Source: an uncultured Candidatus Poseidoniales archaeon (lineage in GTDB: Archaea > Thermoplasmatota > Poseidoniia > Poseidoniales > Poseidoniaceae). From it: 64,000 nucleotides of DNA. The position numbers and the translations under genes are program-made. The notes under the pieces were generated by a model, which was not told where the DNA came from, did not search any database, and saw only the letters and a list, made by a program, of their open reading frames with translations. The stretch is from the NCBI GenBank assembly GCA_905182185.1, contig CAJJAP010000005.1, positions 62,001 to 126,000 of the forward strand, read 5' to 3'. Of the stretch, positions 21,017 through 32,119 are shown piece by piece. How positions within the stretch are numbered: position 1 is the first letter of the stretch; each line of letters begins with the position of its first letter.

Positions 21017-22421
21017 TTATGCACCTAATTGCTGTTGTTTACGCATTTGACGTAATAGAATAGAACTCAGCAAAAGAGGGATTAGCGGCATACAGAACCA
21101 TATTAAGAATAATTGATTACCTGGTTGCTGAAGAATTCTTGGTGCGATAGTTAGGGTGAAAATTATTACCAAAGCGATAGAAACGTACAATTGCTTTGAA
21201 TTTAAACTCTTTACATCTTCCTCTACAAGCCAAGGAATAACTAATGTCACTGCCAAGGAAAACCAAATCGCTGGCAACAAAACTAGTACATATGGCGAAA
21301 ATGCAGCAATAAATAATGGCGATAAACTCAGTGTCAATCTTACCCACCAAAGTTCAGGTCTTGGGGTTGCATCAAAGCCCATAGTCGGTAAAAACATTGA
21401 ACCAACACAAGTGGAGATTGTGGCAAATAGTAGCCAAATCGTCATTAATGATTCACCATTGCCTGAAGAAATGTCTAACGATTGAGAAAATATCAATGAA
21501 ATTATTATCAAAAATATGAATGCTAATAGTGAAGTAATTATCAACGATTTTGTCCTGCCATCACCGGCACCTAATTTGGGATCTAATTGTTTAGCAGGCT
21601 CTAGTATTGTTGCAAAACTAATTGCCATGTGTAAAAATATTGAAATGAAGATTAGATGGTAATAATGCTCCAGATCTAACCAAATGTCAGTATCCATATT
21701 TGTTATTGAATCTATTTTCATGAAAAGAAACATCGCTATTGGAAAGATAACAACCAGTTTATATTTCGCTTTCTTAGCTAAATTGGCCAGCCCTGAATCA
21801 ACAGCCGCGATTGTACTCGTAGCGAATAATTCTGCTGCAATAATGAGAATTGCTATTGCTCAATAATGCATACCATAGAGGACCTATGCTATCGGTAGGC
21901 CATGTTGATTGGCTAGTGATAGATTGTGCATTGAGATATGAACTATCGGGGAAGAAGACTGTAAATGAAAATAATGCAACGAGTGAAACAAAACACATCA
22001 CTCTATACCTAACCAATGTTCTAATGTATTGGGGGCTTTGTGAAATACTTGGCAACTTATCAACAAATAATGAAAAAATTAGTAATACCATCAAGGACAA
22101 TTCTGAGAGCCCATCTCCTCTCAAAAATGTCATCCATGCGCCACCGTTCATTGCATTTACGCCCGCGTTATATTTGGCGATATCTGAATGTGTAAGGTCG
22201 TTTGTAAATACTGCTATTAAGCGGTCTAATATCATCAATGCTAGGAAAATAAGCGGTAATAAATTGTGCACCGATTTCAACCATTTTCCTTTTTTAATGG
22301 CCATCTTTTCAATTATCGGAGTCATCAGCCAAGCGATGAGGGAGATGGCGAATAAAGGCACTAGCCAAGGCACATCATCTCCCAACATAGTATGAGGCAC
22401 AAGTGTTCGGCCCTTGAGCAT
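21017..22421 (-). CDS. Polytopic membrane protein, frame broken near 21855
   Basis: Two adjacent hydrophobic ORFs; after ...GPLWYALLS the second frame reads AIAILIIAAELFATSTIAAVDSGLANLAKKAKYKLVVIFPIAMFLF, joining into one multi-TM protein. Confidence 0.65.
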
Positions 22422-24260
22422 GGCGGAAACTATGAGGCTGAAGAAGTGATGGCGCTGCTAATGGGGACTGACCGTTGGCATGATGAGGACCTCCTCGATG
22501 CAGCAAAACTATCACCATTAGCAGGGCTCGCCGAAAGTCTTGGCTACCAAATGGAACAATGGCTAGAAGTTGCAACTACCCCTCTTCCCGAAACACTACG
22601 GATTACTTCAAATAGAAATGATAAGGCTTGGACAATACAACAAATACGCAATATGGGCGCCACTCAACTATCGTGGCTTGGCTCAGATAATGCCTTCCAA
22701 ATGCCATTCTCAAGGGGCAAAGCGGACGATAAAAACACAAAGCACATGATGACAATATTACATGATTCTGGACGTATTACAAGACAGGAAGCAGCCAGTA
22801 TGCTCCCTGTTGTATTATTACAACCACAGCCAGACCAATTGGTATTGGACATGTGTGCAGCTCCTGGTTCAAAGGCCACTCAAATCGCGGAAACAATTGC
22901 ACCAAGTGGTGTTGTTGTCGCAAATGAACCAGTGTCTGGTCGCCTCAATATGCTAGTTAGTAATCGAGGACGTTTGGCACTGAGTAATATGCTGATCTCG
23001 CAACACGATGGTCGACATCTAGGAAGAATCCCCCCTCCGGGATTTGATGCGATAGTTGCTGATGTTCCTTGCACCGGTAATGCGACCACACGCAAAAACC
23101 GAAACCTATGGTGGAGATGGACTCCTAAAAATGGTCGCGGTTTATTCAAATTACAAGTCGACATTGTAGCAAGAGGCGCGAGTTTGTTAGCGCCTGGTGG
23201 TAAATTGATGCTGTCAACTTGTAGTATTGACCCTGTTGAAAACGAAGCGGTTGTTGCTGAGTTATTACGCCAATTACCATATTTACAATTAGTCCCAATA
23301 GATGAAAGTTTAGTCCCAGGACTAACTTTGCAAAAAGGAATTAGTGACTGGGGCATTTTAGATGAACAAGGCAAAGAGGTTACCTTTGATGGAACGTTAC
23401 CAAATTTGCCCTTGCTAAAAGCAACACATTTGTCACCTCAGAAACGAATTGAACTATCAAAGAATATTGATTTAGAGGAAGACTTTGATGTTGCTAAGGA
23501 ACTTGAAATCGAGTCTTTATTGCCGCTATGCCGAAGATTACGCCATCAAGACAACAATACTAGCGGATTCTTTGTTGCAATGTTTGTCCATAAAAAAGAT
23601 GCGACACCTGAGGGTATTGCCCGCACATTCATTCACAAACGCGCTTTGCCTTCTGAATCAACTTGGCAACCGAAAATGTTGGACCATCCAAAACCGGACC
23701 GGAATTCAGTTTTCCCTGCTGCTGACGAAATAATTAATGAGGCGATATCGAGATACAAAATAAACGACCCTGGATGGTCATGGTGGCATCGCGGAAAGAG
23801 AACAAATATTGCCCCAATTATGGCATATGAGCGACTCTTCATGCAGAAATGCCCGAATAAGAAAGGAAATATTTGGCCGGAGGGAACTTTTCATCCAATG
23901 AAAATGATTCATGTTGGTCTTCCTGTTTTCACTGAGAAAAATGGTACATGGCGAACTAGGCAAGAATCAATTCCTGCTATCCAACAACATATGGGTGATG
24001 TACTACTCAATATTTCGCAGGAAACCCTAAAACGATTATTACAAGGGTGGGCACCATTGATCGAAGAATTCATTGAAGAATTGAAAATTAAAGCCCCTAA
24101 ACCGGGACCTCTGCTATTTGGTTGTGACATTGATGAAGTCGAACATGTTGTTTCAGCATGGTCTGGTGCAAGAATTACGATGATGATAGACGACATTGGC
24201 AAAGATGTCTTGCGAATTAAATTGGGATTGCCTTTCATTTTTGAGGATGAGGAAGAATGA
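22392..24260 (+). CDS. RNA m5C methyltransferase, NSUN2/Trm4-like
   Basis: LDMCAAPGSKATQIAE, ADVPCTGNATTRKNRNLWWRWTP, LQVDIVARGASLLAPGGKLMLSTCSIDPVENEAVVAE (PC and TCS motifs); long C-terminal extension. Start may be 22449. Confidence 0.88.
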   Translation: MRHKCSALEHGGNYEAEEVMALLMGTDRWHDEDLLDAAKLSPLAGLAESLGYQMEQWLEVATTPLPETLRITSNRNDKAWTIQQIRNMGATQLSWLGSDNAFQMPFSRGKADDKNTKHMMTILHDSGRITRQEAASMLPVVLLQPQPDQLVLDMCAAPGSKATQIAETIAPSGVVVANEPVSGRLNMLVSNRGRLALSNMLISQHDGRHLGRIPPPGFDAIVADVPCTGNATTRKNRNLWWRWTPKNGRGLFKLQVDIVARGASLLAPGGKLMLSTCSIDPVENEAVVAELLRQLPYLQLVPIDESLVPGLTLQKGISDWGILDEQGKEVTFDGTLPNLPLLKATHLSPQKRIELSKNIDLEEDFDVAKELEIESLLPLCRRLRHQDNNTSGFFVAMFVHKKDATPEGIARTFIHKRALPSESTWQPKMLDHPKPDRNSVFPAADEIINEAISRYKINDPGWSWWHRGKRTNIAPIMAYERLFMQKCPNKKGNIWPEGTFHPMKMIHVGLPVFTEKNGTWRTRQESIPAIQQHMGDVLLNISQETLKRLLQGWAPLIEEFIEELKIKAPKPGPLLFGCDIDEVEHVVSAWSGARITMMIDDIGKDVLRIKLGLPFIFEDEEE

Positions 24261-24272
24261 GGACTGACTATG

Positions 24273-25559
24273 ATGGTATCCAACACTAAGGAATCTCATC
24301 ACTCATTGCTAATTGCAATCACTTGTTGTTTATTCCTGTTAGCCCCGATTTTGGCCTCATCTGTTTCTGCTCAAAGCGAACCAGAAGAAGTTGTCTTTGC
24401 TTCCACTGCAATCCCTTCTCCTCTTGCCAAGAACATCGTATTAGTAGAGCAATTCATTGAAGACACTCCTAATGCGGATGATGATGAACAACAAGATCTG
24501 TGGAGAAAATATCAGGCCAGAGATGATGTTCTCCCCCTAAGTTGGTGGAAATGGTCTGATGAAACAGGTTCTGATTGGCCGGATGATGATGCAAAGGCTA
24601 GAGCAGGGCAACTAGGAATGGAACAACAATCTCAACAACAGGCTCAATATGTATTGAATTCTAATATTGAGCAATTTCAAGATATTGATGAAGCAATACA
24701 ACGAGCAAGTGATTTTTCTGTTCAAGAGATTGTTATTGAATTGTCTGGAAATATCATTTTAACAATAAATCAGCAAGGAGAATATGAGGTTAAAATTCAA
24801 GCCGAATTCAAACCATTGGTCAATTTAAGCGATGATACAATGCTATATGTGTTCCTCAGTGAAGATAATGCAGAGGACATCCATGGAAGGCAGATTAAGA
24901 ATTTGATAAGAGATATGAAGCCAGAAGTCGGTTTTTCTGTTGAAGCAAATAATATCACCAATACAACTTGGATAATGCCAAAGGAGCATTTGATCGCCGC
25001 AGGTATTGATTTGGAAGAAAATCCATTGGGGTGGCATTTGACTTTAGCATTCATCGGCAGCGTGGAAGGAGATGATGAAGCAACTGGCCTTCTTGCATTG
25101 TATAATTCTCCGCTTCCGAACAAGTGGTCCGATCCACAGTCATCCGAGTTCCTAATTCCAATCGTGTTGATTCTTTTTACCATCGCCATCGCATTTATCG
25201 TATATTCCAATGCCTCTATTAGAGAAAAAGGGATGCCGAAAGTCAATGTAAATTGGAAGAAAACTTCTAACCCTGCAATAATAATTTCAATAGAAGCTGG
25301 AAATCAAAAGGTCTCGATTACTAAACTTGAGATTGAACAACCATGGAAAAGCCGTGGCGGATTTAAACAGTTGGAAATCAATAAAAATAGCAAATATGAC
25401 ATAAATATTTCATTCAAGCAAGGGCATCCAGACGATTTGAGTTTTTCTTTGACCATGGTGATTGAGGAATTGGGTGGTTGGACGCAACATTTGCGACTTT
25501 CACCACCACAGTTACAACAAGAAAACCAATTACAAAGTGTTGAAGACAATGACAAATGA
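24273..25559 (+). CDS. Exported membrane-anchored protein, unknown function
   Basis: Signal peptide LLIAITCCLFLLAPILASSVSAQS; TM FLIPIVLILFTIAIAFIVYS; C-terminal globular region. Confidence 0.65.
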   Translation: MVSNTKESHHSLLIAITCCLFLLAPILASSVSAQSEPEEVVFASTAIPSPLAKNIVLVEQFIEDTPNADDDEQQDLWRKYQARDDVLPLSWWKWSDETGSDWPDDDAKARAGQLGMEQQSQQQAQYVLNSNIEQFQDIDEAIQRASDFSVQEIVIELSGNIILTINQQGEYEVKIQAEFKPLVNLSDDTMLYVFLSEDNAEDIHGRQIKNLIRDMKPEVGFSVEANNITNTTWIMPKEHLIAAGIDLEENPLGWHLTLAFIGSVEGDDEATGLLALYNSPLPNKWSDPQSSEFLIPIVLILFTIAIAFIVYSNASIREKGMPKVNVNWKKTSNPAIIISIEAGNQKVSITKLEIEQPWKSRGGFKQLEINKNSKYDINISFKQGHPDDLSFSLTMVIEELGGWTQHLRLSPPQLQQENQLQSVEDNDK

Positions 25560-25578
25560 GCGAGGGGTTGTGAGCCAA

Positions 25579-26034
25579 ATGGAACTTGATGATACCGACA
25601 GAGCAATTGTTGCTGAATTATTACAAGATTCTCGAGCCTCTCAAAGAGAATTGGCAAGAGCGGTTGGAGTTGCGCAAGGCACTATTACAAACCGGTTGAA
25701 GCGACTTGAAAAAAGTGGGGTAATAAAAGGTTATTCAGTAGTCCTAGACCCTGAAATGGTTGGTTGGAGTATGACGATAATGGCCGGTTTAAGAATCGAA
25801 AAAGGAAAGATGATTTCTGTTCAAAAAGTAATATCTTCAGACCCGAGAGTCTTTGCAGTATATGACGTAACAGGCGATTGGGATTCTATGGTCTTGGCGA
25901 GAGTAAAGAATCGCGCAGATTTAGATGACCTTACCAAGACTGTTTTCACACTAGATGGAGTAACAAGATCTTTCACTCACGTAGTCCTAAACACCGTCAA
26001 GGAAGATGGCTTGCCAAAGCCCACTAGTGAATAA
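25579..26034 (+). CDS. Lrp/AsnC-family transcriptional regulator
   Basis: MELDDTDRAIVAELLQDSRASQRELARAVGVAQGTITNRLKRLEKSGVIKGYSVVLDP. Confidence 0.92.
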   Translation: MELDDTDRAIVAELLQDSRASQRELARAVGVAQGTITNRLKRLEKSGVIKGYSVVLDPEMVGWSMTIMAGLRIEKGKMISVQKVISSDPRVFAVYDVTGDWDSMVLARVKNRADLDDLTKTVFTLDGVTRSFTHVVLNTVKEDGLPKPTSE

Positions 26035-26452
26035 ATTGTTCAAGTCCAATTGAATTTAATGATTCGACATATCTTGTTTCGGGCTTGAGTGCTCGGGAAA
26101 GTACTTTCCTGGCTTCTTGACTAATTTTTACATCTAATGATTGTAATTTTTCAACCAACTTTTTTTGCAATGTGGTACCGGTTCTATCCCAATCCATCAA
26201 TAATTCAAGCACCGCACCACCTTCGCTATTTCTCGCACCATAAGTCTCGAATAAATAGGTACAGAAGCGGTCTAAATCCCAGCCTCTATTTAACTGCTCA
26301 ATGGTACCAGTGAAGCCAAGCGCCCTCAATGCATCTGTGTCTTTTTTACCTTCTACGATTATTGGTAAGCCAAGTGAATTTTCTTCCAACAATCTTGAAA
26401 GGGCTTGTGCTGCTAAATTGAATCGTAATTGAACATCGGCCATTCTATTCAC
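26024..26452 (-). CDS. Small Toprim-domain protein
   Basis: LPIIVEGKKDTDALRALGFTGTIEQLNRG...VLELLMDWDRTG (Toprim E and DxD-type motifs). Confidence 0.75.
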   Translation of the reverse strand: MNRMADVQLRFNLAAQALSRLLEENSLGLPIIVEGKKDTDALRALGFTGTIEQLNRGWDLDRFCTYLFETYGARNSEGGAVLELLMDWDRTGTTLQKKLVEKLQSLDVKISQEARKVLSRALKPETRYVESLNSIGLEQFIH

Positions 26453-26774
26453 CTTGGTGTGTCAAGGCATCATTCAATCTTGCCAAAAAATCGCTTATTG
26501 TAATAGATTTGATACTGACCCTCTTAGAGCGAGATATTTGTCCAGAAACAATTTCCAAATCTGCTTTTGCTAATGATAGTGACTTAGCTAAAACATGTAA
26601 AACTGCTTCATTTGCCTTGCCCTTTTGTGCTTCTGCTTTGACCGCGACTGTTAGTTTAGAACGCCATTTATTTACCCCGGTAATTCCTTGCCGAGTGGAA
26701 CCTGGTTGCACTTCAATGTCCAGTAAAACCTTCCCATCAAGGGTGGTTTGAACACATCCGGATAACTCCATCAT
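26445..26774 (-). CDS. DUF167/YggU-family protein
   Basis: DIEVQPGSTRQGITGVNKWRSKLTVAVKAEAQKGKANEAVLHVLAKSLSLAKADLEIVSGQISRSKRVSI. Confidence 0.85.
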   Translation of the reverse strand: MMELSGCVQTTLDGKVLLDIEVQPGSTRQGITGVNKWRSKLTVAVKAEAQKGKANEAVLHVLAKSLSLAKADLEIVSGQISRSKRVSIKSITISDFLARLNDALTHQGE

Positions 26775-27022
26775 GCATTGCGCAGATATGCTAGTCAAAG
26801 AACCCTTGTCATGGGAGTTATTTGTCCCATAATCGCCCGTGATTATTATCAAATTCGGCGGCCCTTTATTCGCGCTATACTGTTTTACTAAACTCGTTTG
26901 AAAAATTATGAAGAAAAGGACACTGTGGGCGATTAATTGACAATGAAAATTAATATAGTTTTATGACGGACTCAACAAATGCTTAAGTTAGACCTCCGCA
27001 GGGGTTGGAGCAAGGTGGTACA

Positions 27023-28009
27023 ATGATTGCTGAAGACACTGTTTTCTCCGTGCTATATGATAAGTTCATGTTTTGGTCAGACATCGTGGGAATAATCACC
27101 TTTGGTGTGCTATTTTACTCGATTCTACGCTACCGTGCTAAACCTGGGTCGGAGGAATTTAATCCCGACCACATTGAAGTTGGAACGTTTCCGGTTGACA
27201 GGCATAATACTCGCCTAGAAATCGCATTTTATGTAGTTCCAACAATACTTATTGTTTGGCTCACTGTACTTGCAACCTCCTCTAGTTCCGTTGTTTGGGA
27301 TATCCCTGCCGATGAAGACTCATTTGATGTCGACATTGTTGGGAAGCAATGGTTTTGGGAATTCGATTATGTTGAGGAGTTGACTTGGCAAGATGACTCG
27401 AGAATCACCAATGTCAACGTTGACTGGAAATTTGGTTCAACCACTCTTACCATCAATACACTGGGATCCTCGGCAGTTAATGCAACCGTCGTTCAAGATG
27501 GGGGGGCAATCGACTATGCAATAGACCTTGAATCAAATTCTACTATCATTGACCTCACAAGTAATTATTACATTTATCAAAGCGTCAAAGTAACCGATGC
27601 TGATGGAAATTTACTTCACACATGGGAACATTTACCTGTCGACCATCAACTTTCAACCGCTGCTGGAGAACATTTGGTTATTCCATGCGATGAAGATATT
27701 GTTCTAACAATGTACTCCAGACCTCATGACCAATCAAATCCTGCATATGTTGGAGTTCAACACGCTTTCTGGCTCCCACAATGGGGTGTAAAAGAAGATC
27801 TTGTACCTGGCCTAGAAGGTGGAACTGTGATAACTTTCGAACCGGACCGATTGGGTACATTCGATATTAGATGTGCAGAATATTGTGGTCTAAATCATGC
27901 TAAAATGGTAGGCTATATCGACATTGTCGCTAGAGATGGCGAAAATTGTGACAAAGATGTCGGGATAAAACTGATTTCGGACTCTGAAGGTTCAAATGGA
28001 GGCGAGTAA
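27023..28009 (+). CDS. coxB: Cytochrome c oxidase subunit II (CuA)
   Basis: Two N-terminal TMs, KQWFWEFDY, CuA motif CAEYCGLNHAKM. Confidence 0.95.
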   Translation: MIAEDTVFSVLYDKFMFWSDIVGIITFGVLFYSILRYRAKPGSEEFNPDHIEVGTFPVDRHNTRLEIAFYVVPTILIVWLTVLATSSSSVVWDIPADEDSFDVDIVGKQWFWEFDYVEELTWQDDSRITNVNVDWKFGSTTLTINTLGSSAVNATVVQDGGAIDYAIDLESNSTIIDLTSNYYIYQSVKVTDADGNLLHTWEHLPVDHQLSTAAGEHLVIPCDEDIVLTMYSRPHDQSNPAYVGVQHAFWLPQWGVKEDLVPGLEGGTVITFEPDRLGTFDIRCAEYCGLNHAKMVGYIDIVARDGENCDKDVGIKLISDSEGSNGGE

Positions 28010-30316
28010 TGATGCGAACAAGGGCAATTGTACTACTAGGCCTCGTAATGATTTCATTGGTTGCAATACCGTCCTATACCGCAATGCCGGGTGGAATTGG
28101 AAGTGCTGCTGATGGCGGATGTAATTGTCACGGTGGCGCAAATTCAAACACTCAAGTGTTGGTAGATGGACTTCCTGCAGTATTCAATGCAAGTGAAATT
28201 TATTCTTTTACAGTAACAGTTGTCAATGATGATTTGGCAAGGGCTGCTGATAACAACGGTCGAATGGGTGGTTTTAGAATCATGTCCAATGGCGGAACTA
28301 TTTCTTCAATTCCAGATACTTTTTCTCAAGAAATGGATGGAGCATTAACTCATACAGTAGAAGCAAATACTGTCCGTCAATGGGAGTTTGAATGGACTGC
28401 TCCTGCTGATTCAGAGGCTGTAGTTGATTTCACTATTTATGGAAACGCAGTTAATGGCGGAGATGGATCTGGTGGCGATGAATGGAATGAGTTCACCACG
28501 ACAAGCATGGGAATTGATGCTGGTGCAATAGCACCTGCAGCACGTTCGCTGGTAGTCCTAGTCACTTCTATTGGACTTTCATTAGGCCTAGTCCTAGTCG
28601 GATTGATGTGGGTCTTTTACAACCGTTCTCCTGAAACTTTCAGCGTTAATCGGTTCTTTGCTTACATCAAACCATGGCTAACAACAACAGATCACAAACA
28701 AGTTGGAATTCTATACTTCTTGTTTGGTTTCACGTTCTTCCTTGTTGGTGGAGTGTTAGCACTTCTATTCCGAATTCAATTGGCTTTGCCAGAAAACAAT
28801 TTCTTAACTGAAGCAGAATACAATTCATTCTTTACTTTACACGGCACGACAATGATTTTCTTGGCAGCTATGCCAATGATTGCCGGATTCATGAATTATG
28901 TCTTGCCTCTACAAATTGGTGCTAAGGATTTAGCATTCCCAAGAATCAATGCAATGGGATTATGGATGCTCGTATTCTCCACGCCACTAATTTATACCGG
29001 TATTTGGACCGGAGATGCTGCCGACATCTCATGGGTAATGTATCCACCATATTCCTCTTTGACCGCTGGCGCTCTTGGAGAATCGATGTCCCAGTATGGC
29101 TCAAGTGTTGGAACTACTGCTTTCATCGCCGGTATGGCTATGCTCGGTGCTTCTTCAACACTCAGTGGTGTTAACTTCATTACAACTGTATTTACTATGC
29201 GAGCAAAGGGTGTTGACTGGATGAAGATGCCATTGTTCACATGGTCGGTCTTCGTATCTGTTTTCATGCTCTATATGTCACTCCCAGCATTTATTATCGG
29301 CGTTTTCTTCTTATTATTCGACCATACTATTGGAACTGTATTCTTTACCAGTGGTGGAGACCCACTACTGTTCCAGCATCTGTTCTGGTTCTTCGGACAT
29401 CCCGAAGTTTACGTTGTCATTGTACCTGCTTTCGGAATTATTTCTGAAGTCTTAGCAACTTCGGCAAGACGTTCTATTTTCGGTTACAAATCTATGGTCA
29501 TCGCAATGGCTGGAATCGGAATCGTAGGATTCATTGTATGGGGACATCACATGCTAACATCCGGTATGGACCCAATGTGGAGAGGGATTTTCATGATTAC
29601 AACAATGGCTGTTGCAATTCCTACTGGTGCTAAAATATTCAATTGGTTAGCAACTATATGGGGCGGTTCATTGGTAATGAAGGCTCATACATTGTGGGCA
29701 CTTGGATTCTTGATCACATTCACTCTCGGTGGAATTTCTGGTATGTTCTTGCCTGTTTCAGGACTTGACACCCACTTCCACGATTCTTACTATGTAGTTG
29801 CTCACTTCCATTATGTGTTCATTGGTGGTACTGTATTCGCACTCTTTTCAGGATTGTATTATTGGTTCCCTAAGGTAACCGGTAAGAAGTTGGACGAAAC
29901 TCTTGGAATGTGGCACTTCCTCATTGGATTCACTGCATACAACGCTACATTTTGGCCAATGCATGCACTTGGAATAATGGGGATGCCTCGTAGAACCCAC
30001 TCCTATACCATGGAGAGTGGCTTTGCCGAATATAACATGGTAATATCCATCTTTGCCATAATCTTTGGATTGAGTCAATTGATTCTAGTATGGAATCTAA
30101 TTCGCTCTTCTCGGCATGGAGAACCTTGTGGAAAAGATCCATGGGGCGGATGGTCACTTGAATGGTCAACTACCTCGCCCTCCACCTACACCTTCATTCG
30201 ACGTCAACCCGGTTCAAGGGGACAAGAACATCGAATTCGGACACCATTCCGAAACCAGTATCGGTGATAAGTTGTGGACTGTTAAGAAATCTAAGAAAAA
30301 GGAGGTGGATGTATGA
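28009..30316 (+). CDS. coxA: Cytochrome c oxidase subunit I with N-terminal exported Reeler/choice-of-anchor-V-like domain; frame broken near 30175
   Basis: COX1 core: TTDHKQVGILYF, WFFGHPEVYVVIVPAFGIISEV, WGHHMLTSG, DTHFHDSYYVVAHFHYVF. N-terminus: signal peptide + GGIGSAADGGCNCHGGANSNTQVLVDGLPAVFNASEIYSFTVTV. C-terminus PPPTPSFDVNPVQGDKNIEFGHHSE in the +1 frame. Confidence 0.93.
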
Positions 30317-31671
30317 GCGGTCACGGAGCGGATATAGAAAATTCAATTTGGGTGCGCGCTTTACTATACGCTGGAGGATTCCTTACTTTCGGAATTATTG
30401 CTTTCAGCATTCTCGGTATTGCTCTTGCTGGACCTGCCCATGATGAATACATGGATGCGATTGAGCACTACCACCATGCAGAAGATGAATACAAGGAATC
30501 GATTGCTACAGGAGATTCTATTGAAGGTGATCACTACGATAAATTATATTTAGAAATGGAAAAGGCGCACCATCATGAAGTAGATGCACATTTATCTTAC
30601 CTCAATTGGAAAGTTTCTGGAAATACTATCTTAGTACTGAGTATTATCTTCGCTTCATTCATTGGAATTGGCGGTTTGATTAATTCACTACAAGCAGATG
30701 ATGAACATAGTGATGATGAACATGAACATCATGGCTCTGCTTCACCGATTATTTTCACCTTTGGTATCATGTTATTCATGATTGGATTCCCTGGTTTTTC
30801 AAATACTATAACCGAATTGCTAACTGGAACAGATGCAGTAATTAGTGAAATGCTGATTGGTGTAGCCGGTTTACTAGTCATTATCATAGGCGTAGGAAAT
30901 TGGTGGAAAGAAGATTTGCCATTCAATGGATACGGTGAACAAATTGCTACTTCTGCACCGTTTGAAGGTGAACACATTCGCAAGGCTGGTATTTGGGTCT
31001 TCATCATGTCTGAAATAATGATTTTCGCAACCTTCTTCTCGTCATACCTACGCATGCGTACTGGATGGTGTACAAAGTGGGCATGGGACAATGACATGTG
31101 TGCTTCTGATGCTACAGGCTATGATATCATGACCGCTTCTGATTATTTGAGGCCAGGTGGTGCAAGTGGCACTGGAGACTTCTGGACTATGCTTCCGGGA
31201 GGAATCAATACATTTGCGCTAATTATCTCTTCTTACACCATTGTCATTGCTCTAAAGACTGCAAAGGCACATGATTGGAGTCGACCTGATAATTTTATGA
31301 CCAAGTTAATCCCAGAACCTGTAATGAAATTTGTTTTCCCAGACCAAAAGAGAACTGTTAGAAATTTCTTATTCGCAACCCTATTACTGGGTTCACTGTT
31401 CATAGTATTGAAATTGGTTGAGTGGTCACACTTAGTTGCTGAAGGATTTACCGTTGGTACATCACAAGCAGGTTCAATATTCTATATCGCAACTGGGGCA
31501 CACGGATTGCACGTCTTCATTGGATTGCTTATCATGATCTATCTTGTATTCAAAGCTGACACTGTTGGCTATGATAAGGACAATGCACAGGGTATTGAGT
31601 ACTTTGGATTATACTGGCACTTTGTTGATTTGGCTTGGGTAATAATTTTCCCAGCATTCTATTTGTATTGA
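30313..31671 (+). CDS. coxC: Cytochrome c oxidase subunit III, extended N-terminal part with His-rich loops
   Basis: KAGIWVFIMSEIMIFATFFSSYLRMR, GAHGLHVFIGLLIMIYLVFK, YWHFVDLAWVIIFPAFYL; N-terminal HYHHAEDEYKE, EKAHHHEVDAH, DDEHSDDEHEHHG. Confidence 0.92.
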   Translation: MSGHGADIENSIWVRALLYAGGFLTFGIIAFSILGIALAGPAHDEYMDAIEHYHHAEDEYKESIATGDSIEGDHYDKLYLEMEKAHHHEVDAHLSYLNWKVSGNTILVLSIIFASFIGIGGLINSLQADDEHSDDEHEHHGSASPIIFTFGIMLFMIGFPGFSNTITELLTGTDAVISEMLIGVAGLLVIIIGVGNWWKEDLPFNGYGEQIATSAPFEGEHIRKAGIWVFIMSEIMIFATFFSSYLRMRTGWCTKWAWDNDMCASDATGYDIMTASDYLRPGGASGTGDFWTMLPGGINTFALIISSYTIVIALKTAKAHDWSRPDNFMTKLIPEPVMKFVFPDQKRTVRNFLFATLLLGSLFIVLKLVEWSHLVAEGFTVGTSQAGSIFYIATGAHGLHVFIGLLIMIYLVFKADTVGYDKDNAQGIEYFGLYWHFVDLAWVIIFPAFYLY

Positions 31672-31678
31672 GGTGAAG

Positions 31679-32068
31679 ATGATGAGCGAACATACAGTAA
31701 CTGGATTAGAAAAGTGGCTTAAAGATAATACTGGAATGGACATCTATTTCTGGAATTTTCTCGTATTGATGTTTTTCACATTATTTGAAATCGGAGCAGT
31801 ATTCTTTGAAACAATACCTGGAACGGATATCAAGGTATCATTGATGATGGTTTGGGCGATTCTAATAGTTGTTGGAATAATCAAAGGATACGGAATTGGC
31901 GCATATTTTATGCATTTGAAAGGAGATCCAAGTATCTATTTCAGAACTGCAATGTTCCCAGTATTATTCGTACTATTGATGATTTTCGGAATTGGTCTGT
32001 CAAACCCAGATGGTGTTGATGGACTTCCTTCATGGTGTACTCCTAACTGGGATTACGCTACTCGTTGA
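31679..32068 (+). CDS. coxD: Cytochrome c oxidase subunit IV-like (prokaryotic CoxD)
   Basis: Small three-TM protein directly after coxC; KGYGIGAYFMHLKGDPSIYFRTAMFPVLFVLLM. Confidence 0.75.
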   Translation: MMSEHTVTGLEKWLKDNTGMDIYFWNFLVLMFFTLFEIGAVFFETIPGTDIKVSLMMVWAILIVVGIIKGYGIGAYFMHLKGDPSIYFRTAMFPVLFVLLMIFGIGLSNPDGVDGLPSWCTPNWDYATR

Positions 32069-32119
32069 GCGAAGTAATAGTGAACAACTGTTATCAACAG
32101 CCTTCAAACCCCTTTGGTC

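Noticed and set aside
22762-22956. Short overlapping ORFs inside long genes throughout the ORF track
   Set aside because: They lie within strongly supported coding regions and show no recognisable domains; treated as spurious.
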